Shown here: piece after piece, positions 17,254 through 26,992 of the stretch
Position numbering within the stretch: position 1 is the stretch's first letter
How the letters are laid out: the number at the start of each line of letters is the position of its first letter
Made by a program: the position numbers and the translations under genes
Source of the DNA: Clavibacter michiganensis
Lineage (GTDB): Bacteria > Actinomycetota > Actinomycetes > Actinomycetales > Microbacteriaceae
DNA: 64,000 nucleotides
NCBI GenBank assembly: GCA_002150995.1
Contig: MDHJ01000001.1
Span: 2,728,001-2,792,000, forward strand
Direction of reading: 5' to 3'
The notes under the pieces: model-generated
The model's database searches: none
What the model saw: only the letters and a program-made list of their open reading frames with translations
What the model was told of the DNA's origin: nothing

Positions 17254-19314
17254 TCAGTCCCCTGCGAGCCGCTCCCAGAGGAACGCGTGGATGAGCGACT
17301 GCAGCCGCGCGGTCGCCGGGTTGTCGGCCGATCCGCCGTGCCCGCCGGCCGTGTTCTCGAAGTACCGCACGTCCTCGACGCCCGTCTCCTCCAGCAGCGC
17401 CACCATCTTCCGCGCCTGCACCGGCCCGACGCGGTCGTCGCTCGTCGCCGCGTAGACCAGGGTGGGCGGGTACGCGACCCCGGCACGGACGTTGTGGTAC
17501 GGCGAGAAGGTGCGGATGGACTCCCAGTCGGACGGCACGTCCGGGTCCCCGTACTCGGCGATCCACGACGCCCCCGCCGACAGCCGCGTGTAGCGCCGCA
17601 TGTCGAGCAGCGGGACCCCGCAGACCACGGCGCCGAAGAGCTCCGGGTAGGTCGTGAGCATGTTGCCGACCAGCAGCCCGCCGTTGCTCCGGCCCTCGCA
17701 GCCGAGGCGCGCGGGGACCGTGATGCCGCGCGCCACGAGGTCGCGGGCGACGGCCGCGAAGTCCTCGTAGGCACGGTGACGGTTGTGGCGGAGCGCCGCC
17801 CGGTGCCAGGCCGGCCCGTACTCGCCGCCGCCGCGGATGTTGGCGAGCACGTACACGCCGCCCCGTGCCAGCCAGCCGCGCCCGATGACGCCGCTGTAGG
17901 AGGGCAGCCGGCTGTTCTCGAAGCCGCCGTAGCCCGACAGGAGCGTGGCGGCGGATCCGTCGAGCGGCAGGTCCCGCGGACCCACCTGGAAGTAGGGCAC
18001 GCGGGTGCCGTCGTCCGAGACGGCGAAGTGCTGGGCCACCTCGAGGTCCCGCGCGTCGAAGGACGCCGGCTGCTCCTTGACGGGTCGCGGAGCCCCTCCG
18101 CCCACCACGCCGTGCAGGAGCGTGGGCGGCGTGAGGAAGCCGGTGACAGCCAGCCAGTACTCGTCGGTCTCCCGGTCGGTCGCGACGACCGAGACGGATG
18201 CCAGCGGCGTCCCGACGCGCACGTCCTCCACCCGCCATCCGCCCGAGCCCGCGGCCGTCGGCGGCGTGAGGACGCGGATCCGGCTCGCCACGTCCTCGAG
18301 CAGCGTGAGCACGAGGTGCCCCGCCGTCCGCGCCCAGTCCTCGAGGCTCCGCGACGACGTCGGGGCGAACAGCACCGCCACCTCGCGCGCCCCCGCGAGG
18401 AAGTCGTCGAGACGCGCCGCCAGGAGCGACCCGGCGGGGTGCACGACGCCGCCGATCTCGGTGTCGGTGCGAGGCCGCAGCACGAGCCACTCGCGATGCA
18501 GGTCGACGTCGACGTCCTCCGCCACGTCGATGCGCACCGTGCCCGCGTCCGTCAGCAGGAGGGTGCGGGACGTGAAGAAGTCAGGCACCTCGCGCACCAC
18601 GTCGCGCTCGAAGCCGGGCGTCGGGTCGTGCGTGACGTGCACGAGCATGTCCGTGGCGGCGACCGCGTGCACCTCCGGCGCATCGGCCAGCGCCTGTCCG
18701 CGGCTCCAGCGCCGCGCGGTGCGCGCGTAGGAGCTCTCCGTGAGGCTCCCGGGGCCGAAGTCGGTGCCGACGAAGACGGTGTCCCGGTCGATCCACGACA
18801 CCATCGTCTTGGCCACCGGCACGGAGAACCCGTCCTCGACGAACCGACCGGATGCCAGGTCGAGCTCGCGGACCGCGACGGCATCGCCGCCGTCGGGTGA
18901 GAGGGACACGAGCGCGCGGTCGCGGGCGGGCGTGAGCAGCTGCGCGCGCGCGAACTGCCAGGGGATGCCCTCCGCCTCGCCGAGCGCGTCGAGGTCGAGG
19001 AGCACCTCCCACTCGGGCGCGGGGGCCTCGAACTCGTCGAGGGTCGTGCGCCGCCAGAGGCCCTGGACGTGCTCGGCGTCGCGCCAGAGGTTGTAGAGGT
19101 GCTCGCCGTGCCGCGTGACGTACGGGATGCGCTCGTCGGACTCCAGCACCTCGAGCAGCTCGCTCGTGAGCCCGGCCCGGGACTCCTCGGGGGACCGGGC
19201 CAGCGTCCGCTCGTTCTCGGCGCGGACCCAGGCGAGCGCCCGATCGCCGTGGATCTCCTCCAGCCAGAGGAACGGGTCGTCGGGGGTCACGGTGTCACGG
19301 GCATCGGCGGTCAT
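17254..19314 (-). CDS. Prolyl oligopeptidase family serine peptidase (S9A)
   Basis: The 686-residue product has the S9A layout: an N-terminal PDDPFLWLEEIHGDRALAWV segment, a seven-bladed beta-propeller to about residue 400, then an alpha/beta hydrolase domain. The catalytic serine is in GRSNGGLLVG (about residue 535), the aspartate in ATSDDRVGP and the histidine in AGGHGGSADN near the C-terminus. No signal peptide is present, so it should degrade oligopeptides in the cytoplasm. The gene converges on the SARP regulator with 17 bp between stops. Confidence 0.93.
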   Translation of the reverse strand: MTADARDTVTPDDPFLWLEEIHGDRALAWVRAENERTLARSPEESRAGLTSELLEVLESDERIPYVTRHGEHLYNLWRDAEHVQGLWRRTTLDEFEAPAPEWEVLLDLDALGEAEGIPWQFARAQLLTPARDRALVSLSPDGGDAVAVRELDLASGRFVEDGFSVPVAKTMVSWIDRDTVFVGTDFGPGSLTESSYARTARRWSRGQALADAPEVHAVAATDMLVHVTHDPTPGFERDVVREVPDFFTSRTLLLTDAGTVRIDVAEDVDVDLHREWLVLRPRTDTEIGGVVHPAGSLLAARLDDFLAGAREVAVLFAPTSSRSLEDWARTAGHLVLTLLEDVASRIRVLTPPTAAGSGGWRVEDVRVGTPLASVSVVATDRETDEYWLAVTGFLTPPTLLHGVVGGGAPRPVKEQPASFDARDLEVAQHFAVSDDGTRVPYFQVGPRDLPLDGSAATLLSGYGGFENSRLPSYSGVIGRGWLARGGVYVLANIRGGGEYGPAWHRAALRHNRHRAYEDFAAVARDLVARGITVPARLGCEGRSNGGLLVGNMLTTYPELFGAVVCGVPLLDMRRYTRLSAGASWIAEYGDPDVPSDWESIRTFSPYHNVRAGVAYPPTLVYAATSDDRVGPVQARKMVALLEETGVEDVRYFENTAGGHGGSADNPATARLQSLIHAFLWERLAGD

Positions 19315-19412
19315 CCCCTCAGCCTACGGACGGCGCCGGGGCGATTTCCGGCTGGACCACCGGGCGACGGCGTCCGGTGCCCGCGCTCATGGCCGGCTTT
19401 AGCCCCGCCGGA

Positions 19413-19910
19413 TCAGGCCGCCGGCGCCAGGAACTCGTCCCAGCCGGGAGCGGGGCGCTCCATGCCGCTCACGACCCAGCCGCTGCCCTGCGGAGCGCGC
19501 GGCGGCGTGCGCAGCGCCCAGCCCATCTCCTCGGGCGTGCGGTCGCTCTTGCGGTTGTTGCACGACAGGCAGCAGGCCACGAGGTTCTCCCAGGTGTCCG
19601 CCCCGCCGCGGGACCGGGGCATCACGTGGTCGATGGTGGTGGCGTTCCGTGCGCAGTACGCGCACCGGCCGCCGTCCCTCCGGAGGACCCCCCGGCGCGA
19701 GACGGGCACGCGGCGCGCGTGCGGGATCCGCACGTAGCGCGTGAGGAGGATGACCGACGGGCGGCCCCAGACGCCGCCGTTCCCGAGGATGGGGTGCTCC
19801 TCGTCCTGGGCGAGCATGGTGGCCTTGCCGCTCAGCACGAGCACGAGTGCCCGCTTGAACGACACGACGGCGAGCGGCTCGAAGCCCGCATTGAGTACCA
19901 AGGTGCGCAC
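19413..19910 (-). CDS. HNH endonuclease
   Basis: The GTG at 19910 follows GAGGG and gives MRTLVLNAGFEPLAVVSFKRA, a standard start for this actinobacterial family. The HNH domain is at about residues 75-135. It has the zinc pair CAYC, the catalytic ATTIDHVMPRSRGGADTWENL and a second zinc pair CLSCNNRKSDRTP. The product has 165 residues. The family is widespread in actinobacteria as a single chromosomal gene without known defence partners, and its role is unclear. Confidence 0.9.
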   Translation of the reverse strand: MRTLVLNAGFEPLAVVSFKRALVLVLSGKATMLAQDEEHPILGNGGVWGRPSVILLTRYVRIPHARRVPVSRRGVLRRDGGRCAYCARNATTIDHVMPRSRGGADTWENLVACCLSCNNRKSDRTPEEMGWALRTPPRAPQGSGWVVSGMERPAPGWDEFLAPAA

Positions 19911-19983
19911 GACATCCCTCTCAGACCGGCCTGGACGGCTTCCAGGAATCCGAATGAGGCGCCCCGCCCCGGGGACACGCGAA

Positions 19984-20009
19984 GGCACCGCCGAATGCTC
20001 GGCGATGCC
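19984..20009 (-). terminator. Hairpin after the 37-aa small gene
   Basis: Read on the minus strand, GGCATCGCCGA and TCGGCGGTGCC pair around GCAT with one mismatch. The hairpin begins 2 bp past the stop of the small gene at 20012 and lies about 74 bp before the HNH gene. Confidence 0.6.
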
Positions 20010-20011
20010 TC

Positions 20012-20125
20012 CTAGGAGAGCGGGTGACCGCTCGGGTGGACCAGGTGGATGCCCACCCGGGGATGGTGCCGGTGTCCGTGGCGCACGCGCGCATCCATGG
20101 TGCGGATGTCGCGTGCGGTGGTCAT
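20012..20125 (-). CDS. Candidate 37-aa histidine-rich small protein
   Basis: An ATG at 20125 has GGGAG five bases upstream and opens a 37-residue frame starting MTTARDIRTMDARV and ending HPSGHPLS. Seven of 37 residues are histidine, five of them within HGHRHHPRVGIH. A TACCCT -10 box lies at 20164-20169, and a hairpin follows the stop at once, so the unit has its own promoter, ribosome site and terminator. It could be a metal-binding peptide, a leader peptide for the HNH gene or chance. I know of no family. Confidence 0.4.
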   Translation of the reverse strand: MTTARDIRTMDARVRHGHRHHPRVGIHLVHPSGHPLS

Positions 20126-20163
20126 CGGGGCTCCCGGGCGGGTCGAGGGACGTCTCATCGCAC

Positions 20164-20169
20164 AGGGTA
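20164..20169 (-). promoter_or_regulatory. Putative -10 box for the small His-rich gene
   Basis: TACCCT on the minus strand is a common actinobacterial -10. A weaker -35 (GGGACA) lies 17 bp upstream. Transcription would start near 20157, about 32 nt before the ATG at 20125. Confidence 0.4.
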
Positions 20170-20199
20170 GCCCAGGGCCCCCCGATTGTCCCGGGGAAC

Positions 20200-20248
20200 G
20201 ACGAAGGCCGGCGGCGCATCGCGGTGGATGCGTGCCGCCGGCCCGTCG
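20200..20248 (-). terminator. Terminator after the NlpC/P60 gene
   Basis: GGCCGGCGGC and GCCGCCGGCC, extended by GCAT/ATGC and CGACG/CGTCG, form a long interrupted stem 22 bp past the NlpC/P60 stop. Confidence 0.7.
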
Positions 20249-20270
20249 CGGGTCGAGCTGGTGCGGGTCG

Positions 20271-21179
20271 TCAGCCGAGGAGGCGGACGAAGTGCACGTT
20301 CTGGCTCCAGATCGGACGCTCCTTGACGTGGTCGCCGGGCTTCGGCGCGTCGATGAAGATGCCGTTGCCGGTGTAGATGCCGTCGTGGCTGAAGTCGTTC
20401 CAGACGACGATGTCGCCGGGCAGTGCCTCCGCGCGGGACACGACGCGGCCGGCGTTGTGCTGGGCTCGCACGGAGTGCGGCAGGTTCAGGCCGAACTGCG
20501 CGAACACGTACTTCACCAGGCCGGAGCAGTCGAAGCCGGCGGGGGTCTCGCCGCCGAAGACGTAGGGGACGCCGAGGTACTGGCGGGCCACCGCGGAGAC
20601 TCCCGAGGCCGACGTGCCCTGGTAGATCGGGTTGGACGCGAGCTGGGTGGCGGATGCCCCCGTGTAGCTCGTAGCCGTGGACGCGAGCTGCGTGCGACGC
20701 TGCTCGGCCAGGGCGGCGCGCGCGGCGGCCGCCTTCTGCTCGTTGAGCTCGGCGACGGAGGTGGCGGTGAAGCCCTCCTCCTCGACCGGCGCCGACGAGG
20801 CGCTGTCGGCGGTGACGACCTGGGCGTTCGCCGCCGTGTAGTCCTGCAGCGAGGTGCCCTCGGCGCTGGTGGGGGTCTCGAGGGAGGATCCCGCGGCGTA
20901 GGCGGGGATGGCCATGACGCCGACCAGGCCGGTGACGAAGGTCATGACGACCGCGTTGGCGGCCTTGGTGCGGCGCGACCGGCCGGTGGGGGCCGGGCTC
21001 AGGCGGGGAGCCGGGGTCTGGAGGGTGCGGGTCGCGGAGTCGCGACGGGGCCGGACGGCCTTCGCGTTCTCGGCGGCGCGGAGCTCGCGGCGAGTGGGCA
21101 GACGATCCATCCCGGGTGCGGGCGGTCGAGTCGGGTCGGACGGGTTCCCGACGGAACCGCTGATGTCACCATGGGCCAA
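20271..21179 (-). CDS. Secreted NlpC/P60 peptidoglycan endopeptidase
   Basis: The product cleaves cell-wall peptides. The catalytic domain (last 105 residues) has AGFDCSGLVKYVFAQFG with the nucleophile Cys, then LPHSVRAQHNAG, and the histidine in FSHDGIYTG. An N-terminal cytoplasmic stretch of about 75 residues (LPTRRELRAAENAKAV) precedes a membrane/signal segment (AVVMTFVTGLVGVMAIPAYA). A coiled region around residues 145-175 (LNEQKAAAARAALAEQRR) links them. I chose the TTG at 21179 because AGGAGG lies exactly 8 bases upstream; ATGs at 21110 and 21212 lack good sites. Expression is probably governed by the structured leader upstream. Confidence 0.88.
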   Translation of the reverse strand: MAHGDISGSVGNPSDPTRPPAPGMDRLPTRRELRAAENAKAVRPRRDSATRTLQTPAPRLSPAPTGRSRRTKAANAVVMTFVTGLVGVMAIPAYAAGSSLETPTSAEGTSLQDYTAANAQVVTADSASSAPVEEEGFTATSVAELNEQKAAAARAALAEQRRTQLASTATSYTGASATQLASNPIYQGTSASGVSAVARQYLGVPYVFGGETPAGFDCSGLVKYVFAQFGLNLPHSVRAQHNAGRVVSRAEALPGDIVVWNDFSHDGIYTGNGIFIDAPKPGDHVKERPIWSQNVHFVRLLG

Positions 21180-21187
21180 GTTGTCAA

Positions 21188-21320
21188 CCTCCTGCGTCTC
21201 GACGCCGGGCATGCTGGCGCCCCGTCCCTCCAAGGTCGTCGAGGGGTACACATGCAGGGGACGGGTGTCGAGACGCCCTGCACCGGGCCCGGAACCTCTG
21301 TGGTGGTCGGTCGGGCCTGT
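21188..21320 (-). promoter_or_regulatory. Structured 5' leader of the NlpC/P60 gene with possible pseudoknot
   Basis: On the minus strand, TGCAGGG (21276-21282) and CCCTGCA (21253-21259) form a hairpin. Its loop-side sequence GCGTCTCGAC (21267-21276) is the exact complement of GTCGAGACGC (21194-21203), which abuts the AGGAGG ribosome site (21188-21193). The two pairings share one base and interlock, as in a pseudoknot. This could gate translation. I do not recognise the conserved core of the ydaO c-di-AMP riboswitch, so no ligand is assigned. Confidence 0.5.
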
Positions 21321-21323
21321 TCG

Positions 21324-21352
21324 AGAGTAAGCGACGGGCCCCCGTTTGTCAT
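21324..21352 (-). promoter_or_regulatory. Promoter of the NlpC/P60 gene
   Basis: On the minus strand, ATGACA and TACTCT are separated by exactly 17 bases, a good sigma-70-like match. The start near 21317 gives a leader of about 138 nt. The rest of 21353-21522 holds nothing I recognise. Confidence 0.6.
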
Positions 21353-21522
21353 CCTGAGGGACCATATTGCTAACGAATCCGTAACGGCGGGCATCATCCT
21401 CGGGGTGGATGCGCTACTTAACCCCGGTGGCACCGGCGTGGCGGCGGCGTGTGCCCAGTCCGGGGGTGGTCCGGTCGATCCTCCCCCTCGCGGGCCACCG
21501 GCGACGGGCCCGGAGGACCTGG

Positions 21523-22221
21523 TCAGCGCTCCATGAAGATGTGCCCGGCGACCTCGAGCGGCAGCTCGAGTCCGGGACCCGCGCCGTCCACCCGGACGAG
21601 CACGTAGGCGCCCTCGCGGGAGAACGACCCGGTCGCACCCGGCAGCACGCCGGCCTGCTTCAGCTGGGAGAGGAGCTCCGGGTCGAACTGCACCGGCTCG
21701 CCGAGGCGGCGGATCACGCCGCGGGCCGGGGCGTCCTCCGTCGTCCCGAGCGACGCCTCCACGATGCTCACGACACCGGCCATGAAGGCCACCGCGGGTG
21801 AGTCGCCCAGCTCGTCGAGCCCGGGGATGGGGTTGCCGTACGGGGACTCGGTGGGGTGGCCGAGCAGGTCGAGGATCTTCCGCTCCACCTGCTCGCTCAT
21901 CACGTGCTCCCAGCGGCAGGCCTCGTCGTGGACGAACTCCCACTCGAGGCCGATCACGTCGCTCAGGAGGCGCTCCGCGAGACGGTGCTTGCGCATCACG
22001 TGCACGGCCTTGCTGCGTCCCTCGGGCGTGAGCTCGAGGTGCCGGTCGCCGCTCACGACGACGAGCCCGTCGCGCTCCATGCGGGCGACGGTCTGCGAGA
22101 CCGTGGGGCCCGAGTGCCCCAGGCGCTCGGAGATGCGCGCCCGCAGGGGGACGATGGCCTCCTCCTCGAGGTCGAGGATGGTGCGGAGGTACATCTCCGT
22201 CGTGTCCACGAGATCAGTCAT
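21523..22221 (-). CDS. DtxR/IdeR-family metal-dependent regulator
   Basis: The 232-residue product has the three-domain DtxR layout. Residues 1-70 are the winged helix (VDTTEMYLRTILDLEEE, then GHSGPTVSQTVARMERDGLV). Residues 70-140 form the dimer and metal-binding domain, with RLLSDVIGLEWEFVHDEACRWEHVMS matching the metal-ligand helix. The C-terminal SH3-like domain is also present. Such proteins repress iron or manganese uptake and storage genes when loaded with metal; the Glu and His ligands are present, but Fe versus Mn cannot be told. It diverges from serC. Confidence 0.92.
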   Translation of the reverse strand: MTDLVDTTEMYLRTILDLEEEAIVPLRARISERLGHSGPTVSQTVARMERDGLVVVSGDRHLELTPEGRSKAVHVMRKHRLAERLLSDVIGLEWEFVHDEACRWEHVMSEQVERKILDLLGHPTESPYGNPIPGLDELGDSPAVAFMAGVVSIVEASLGTTEDAPARGVIRRLGEPVQFDPELLSQLKQAGVLPGATGSFSREGAYVLVRVDGAGPGLELPLEVAGHIFMER

Positions 22222-22321
22222 CGGGCCTCCCTTGCGCCAGGGAACAGCCTACTTCCCCGGGTGCGCGATGACCGGCCCCGCGCTTCCGACGTCCTCCGGC
22301 CGCGCCGGGGCGGTCCCCTAG

Positions 22322-23449
<1,128 letters not shown>

Positions 23450-23465
23450 TCCCCACCCGGGAGAC

Positions 23466-23505
23466 GACGACGGCGGCGGCCCCCTTCGGGGCCGCCGCCG
23501 TCGTC
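23466..23505. terminator. Bidirectional terminator between serC and the DUF3027 gene
   Basis: Perfect 18-base arms (23466-23483 and 23488-23505; GACGACGGCGG...CCGCCGTCGTC) surround a CTTC loop. Both converging genes end within 20 bp. Confidence 0.9.
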
Positions 23506-23519
23506 ATGCGCGGTGCGGA

Positions 23520-24258
<739 letters not shown>

Positions 24259-24266
<8 letters not shown>

Positions 24267-24642
24267 CGAGCTCCTCCGCGACCCGGCGCAGCATCGCCGC
24301 GATCTTGCGGCCGTGCGCCTCGTCCGGGTACCGGCCGCGCTTGAGGTTGGCGCCGATCCCGTCGAGCACCTTCACGAGGTCCTCGACGATGACGGCCATG
24401 TCGTCGGCGGGCTTGCGGGACATGCGCGCGAGCGAGGGCGGGGCGTCGAGGATCCGGGCGGACAGGGCCTGAGCGCCGCGCTTCCCGTCCGCGATGCCGA
24501 ACTCGAGCCGCGTACCGGCCTTGACCCCGGCGACGCCCGAGGGGAGGGCGGACGCGTGCAGGAATACCTCCTGGCCGTCGTCCGAGCTGATGAACCCGAA
24601 CCCCTTGTCCTCGTCGTAGAACTTGACCTTGCCGGTGGGCAT
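24259..24642 (-). CDS. Cold-shock domain protein with C-terminal extension
   Basis: The first 65 residues are a cold-shock domain (MPTGKVKFYDEDKGFGFISSDDGQ with the RNP1 motif KGFGFI and RNP2 VFLHASAL). The next 60 form a helical extension (DDMAVIVEDLVKVLDGIGANLKRGRYPDE) not found in CspA. This 127-residue form next to a DUF3027 gene is a conserved actinobacterial pair. It should bind single-stranded RNA or DNA. The ATG at 24642 was chosen as the only start matching the domain edge. Confidence 0.92.
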
Positions 24643-24806
24643 GCGATCCTCTTCCTCCGCCCCGGGCGGGGCTCGATGTGCGGGTGGACGCATCAGTCTA
24701 TTCGGCAGGTGCCGCGACGACCCGGGCGTCCGGAGCCGCCTCCGCGCGTCCGGCCGCCCTGCGCGCGCGACGCGCCCGGGTGCAGCCCACGGCGTAGTCT
24801 GGACGG

Positions 24807-25076
24807 ATGGCATCCGACACCGCACCGAGCGAGGGACGGGCCGAGCGCATCCTCGCCTACATGCTGGCCGGCATCCTCCTCATCGCCGTGCTCAGCATCG
24901 TCGCGATCCTGCTGGCACCCCTCATCGCCGTCGACGCGTCGCAGTACAGCACGCCCGTGTGGCAGGTCATCCTCCTGCTCCCGGCGGTGGGCATCCCGCT
25001 CGCCGCGCTCCTCTTCATCGCGATCCTCATCATCAGCGTCCGCCGTCGTCGCCGCATGGACGGCACGTCCCGCTAG
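24807..25076 (+). CDS. Small two-helix membrane protein
   Basis: The 89-residue product has two hydrophobic helices (residues 17-40 LAYMLAGILLIAVLSIVAILL and 52-77 VWQVILLLPAVGIPLAALLFIAILII) and a basic end RRRRRMDGTSR. The N-terminus is short and charged. It precedes the helicase-associated gene by 10 bp on the same strand. Function is unknown; the family is common in Microbacteriaceae as a hypothetical membrane protein. Confidence 0.75.
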   Translation: MASDTAPSEGRAERILAYMLAGILLIAVLSIVAILLAPLIAVDASQYSTPVWQVILLLPAVGIPLAALLFIAILIISVRRRRRMDGTSR

Positions 25077-25086
25077 CGGGACGACC

Positions 25087-26972
25087 ATGACCGACGCCCT
25101 GGTGCTCGCGTCGCGGCTGCGCGCCCTCGACGACGCGGCGCTCGCCGCACTCGTGCGCGACCGCGGCGTCGAGTCGACGCGCGTCGCGGACGTCTTCGAC
25201 CTCGCCGACGCGCTGCTCGGGCCCGACGCCGTGGCCTCCGCGCTCGAGCAGCTCGACCGAACCGCCCTGGCCGTCCTCGCGGTGGCATGCGCCGACGGCG
25301 CCGCCACCCGCCCGGTCCCCCTCCCCGCGGTCCGCGCATCACTCGCCCGGCGCTCCGGGGAGGACCCCGTCGACGCGCAGGAGATCACGGATGCGGCGGC
25401 CCGGGCCGCCGCGACGCTCCTCGCCGACCTCGACGACGACGGCATCGCGGTGCATCCGGAGGTCGCCGCCGCGCTCGCCTCCTGGCCCGGGGCCGGCCTC
25501 CCGGGGGTCGACGAGCTCGCGCACCTCGCCCCGCCCGCCCCCCTCGCGGCCGTGCCCCGCGTCGACGCCGACGAGGTCGACCGCCACGCCGGCGAGAGCG
25601 CGTTCGGCTCCGTGGTCGCCGTCGCGGCCCTCGTGGACGAGCTCGAGCGGGGATCCGCCCGCGAGCTCAGCCGCGGCGGCATGTCCCTGCCCGACGCGCG
25701 TCGGCTGGCCGCCGCCGTCGGCGCCGACCTCGACGACGTGCCCGTCCTCCTCTCCATCGCCGACCGCGCCGGCCTGGTGGCCCGCACGGGCAACACGTGG
25801 AACGCGACGGCGGAGTCCGCGTCGTGGTCCGGACGGCCGACGGCCGAGCGCTGGGAGGCGCTGGCCGCGTCGTGGCTCGACGCCCTGACGCCGGCGACGC
25901 GCGGCATCCTGTCCGAGCGCGCGGACACATCGTGGGGAGCGGGCCTCGTCGACGGCGTGCTCTGGCGGTTCCCCGGAGGATCCGCCTGGATCGGCGAGCG
26001 CATCACCGCCTTCACCCGCGACGCGGGCCTCCTCGGCATCACGACGGGAGACGTCCCGAGCTCTGCCGGCCGGGCGCTGCTCACCTCAGGAGCGCAGGAG
26101 GCAGCCGCCGCCCTCGCTCCGCACCTGCCCGCCGAGGTCGACCGGGTGTACCTGCAGCACGACCTCACCGTGATCTCGCCCGGACCGCTGGATCCCACCG
26201 TCGAGTCGCGCCTCCTCGCCGTCGCCGACGCGGAGGGCCGGGGCCTCGCGGCGAGCTACCGCATCTCCGCCGAGTCCGTCACGCGCGCCCTCGCCGCGGG
26301 CGGCACGGCGGACGGCATACGCGCGTTCCTCACGGGCGTCTCGCTGACCGGGATCCCGCAGCCGCTCGACTACCTCCTCGATGAGACCGCCGGGCGCTTC
26401 GGGCGCCTCCGCGTCCGGCCCGCCGCGCCGTCGCACGCCGCGTCAGCGGATGCCCGCACCGCCGTCGTCTCGGAGGACGCCGCGCTCCTCGCCACCCTCC
26501 TCGTCGACCGGGACCTCGCGCCGCTGCGGCTCGTGCGCGCCGGGGACGACGTGCTCACGTCGACGGCGCCGCCGGAGGCCGTCGAGCGCGCGCTCGCGGG
26601 AGCCCGCCTCGCTCCCGTCCGGGAGGACGTCGACGGCCGCCGCATCGCGCCCGAGACGCGCACCGCGCCGATGGCCGCCGCGGCCGACCCCGAGCCGGAC
26701 GCCGCCGACGTCCTGGTCGCCCGCGTCCGCGCCGCGGCCGGGCCGAGGACGGCGCGGCCTGGACGGCCCGCCAGCTCGAGGCGGCGATCCGAGCCAAGGC
26801 CGTGCTCCGCGTCCGGGTCCGCATGCCGGACGGCCGCGAGGTGGACCACGTGCTCGAGCCCGCCAGCGTGGCCGGCGGGCGCCTCCGCGCCCGCGACCGC
26901 GTGGCGGACGTCGAGCGCACCCTCCCCCTCTCGAGCATCGTCTCGATCGCTCCCGGGCCGACGGCCCCGTGA
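25087..26972 (+). pseudogene. Helicase-associated (XPB/Ssl2-like) protein, one-base frameshift near 26741
   Basis: The long first frame runs from the ATG at 25087 (MTDALVLASRLRALDDAALAALV) and contains VYLQHDLTVISPGPLDP followed by SYRISAESVTRALAAGGT. These are typical of the helicase C-terminal-like domain found in actinobacterial XPB partners. At the GGG run 26740-26742 one base is missing. Restoring it gives AAGAEDGAAWTARQLEAAI, ending in a WYL-like small beta domain (VLRVRVRMPDGREVDHVLEP) at 26972, for 628 residues. The XPB helicase gene follows within 21 bp. The break is probably a sequencing error. Confidence 0.8.
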
Positions 26973-26992
26973 GCGCGCCTAAGCTGGCGGGC

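Noticed and set aside
21181..21320. ydaO (c-di-AMP) riboswitch upstream of the NlpC/P60 gene
   Set aside because: The position and target fit, but I could not find the conserved core sequences of that class; only generic pairing is visible.
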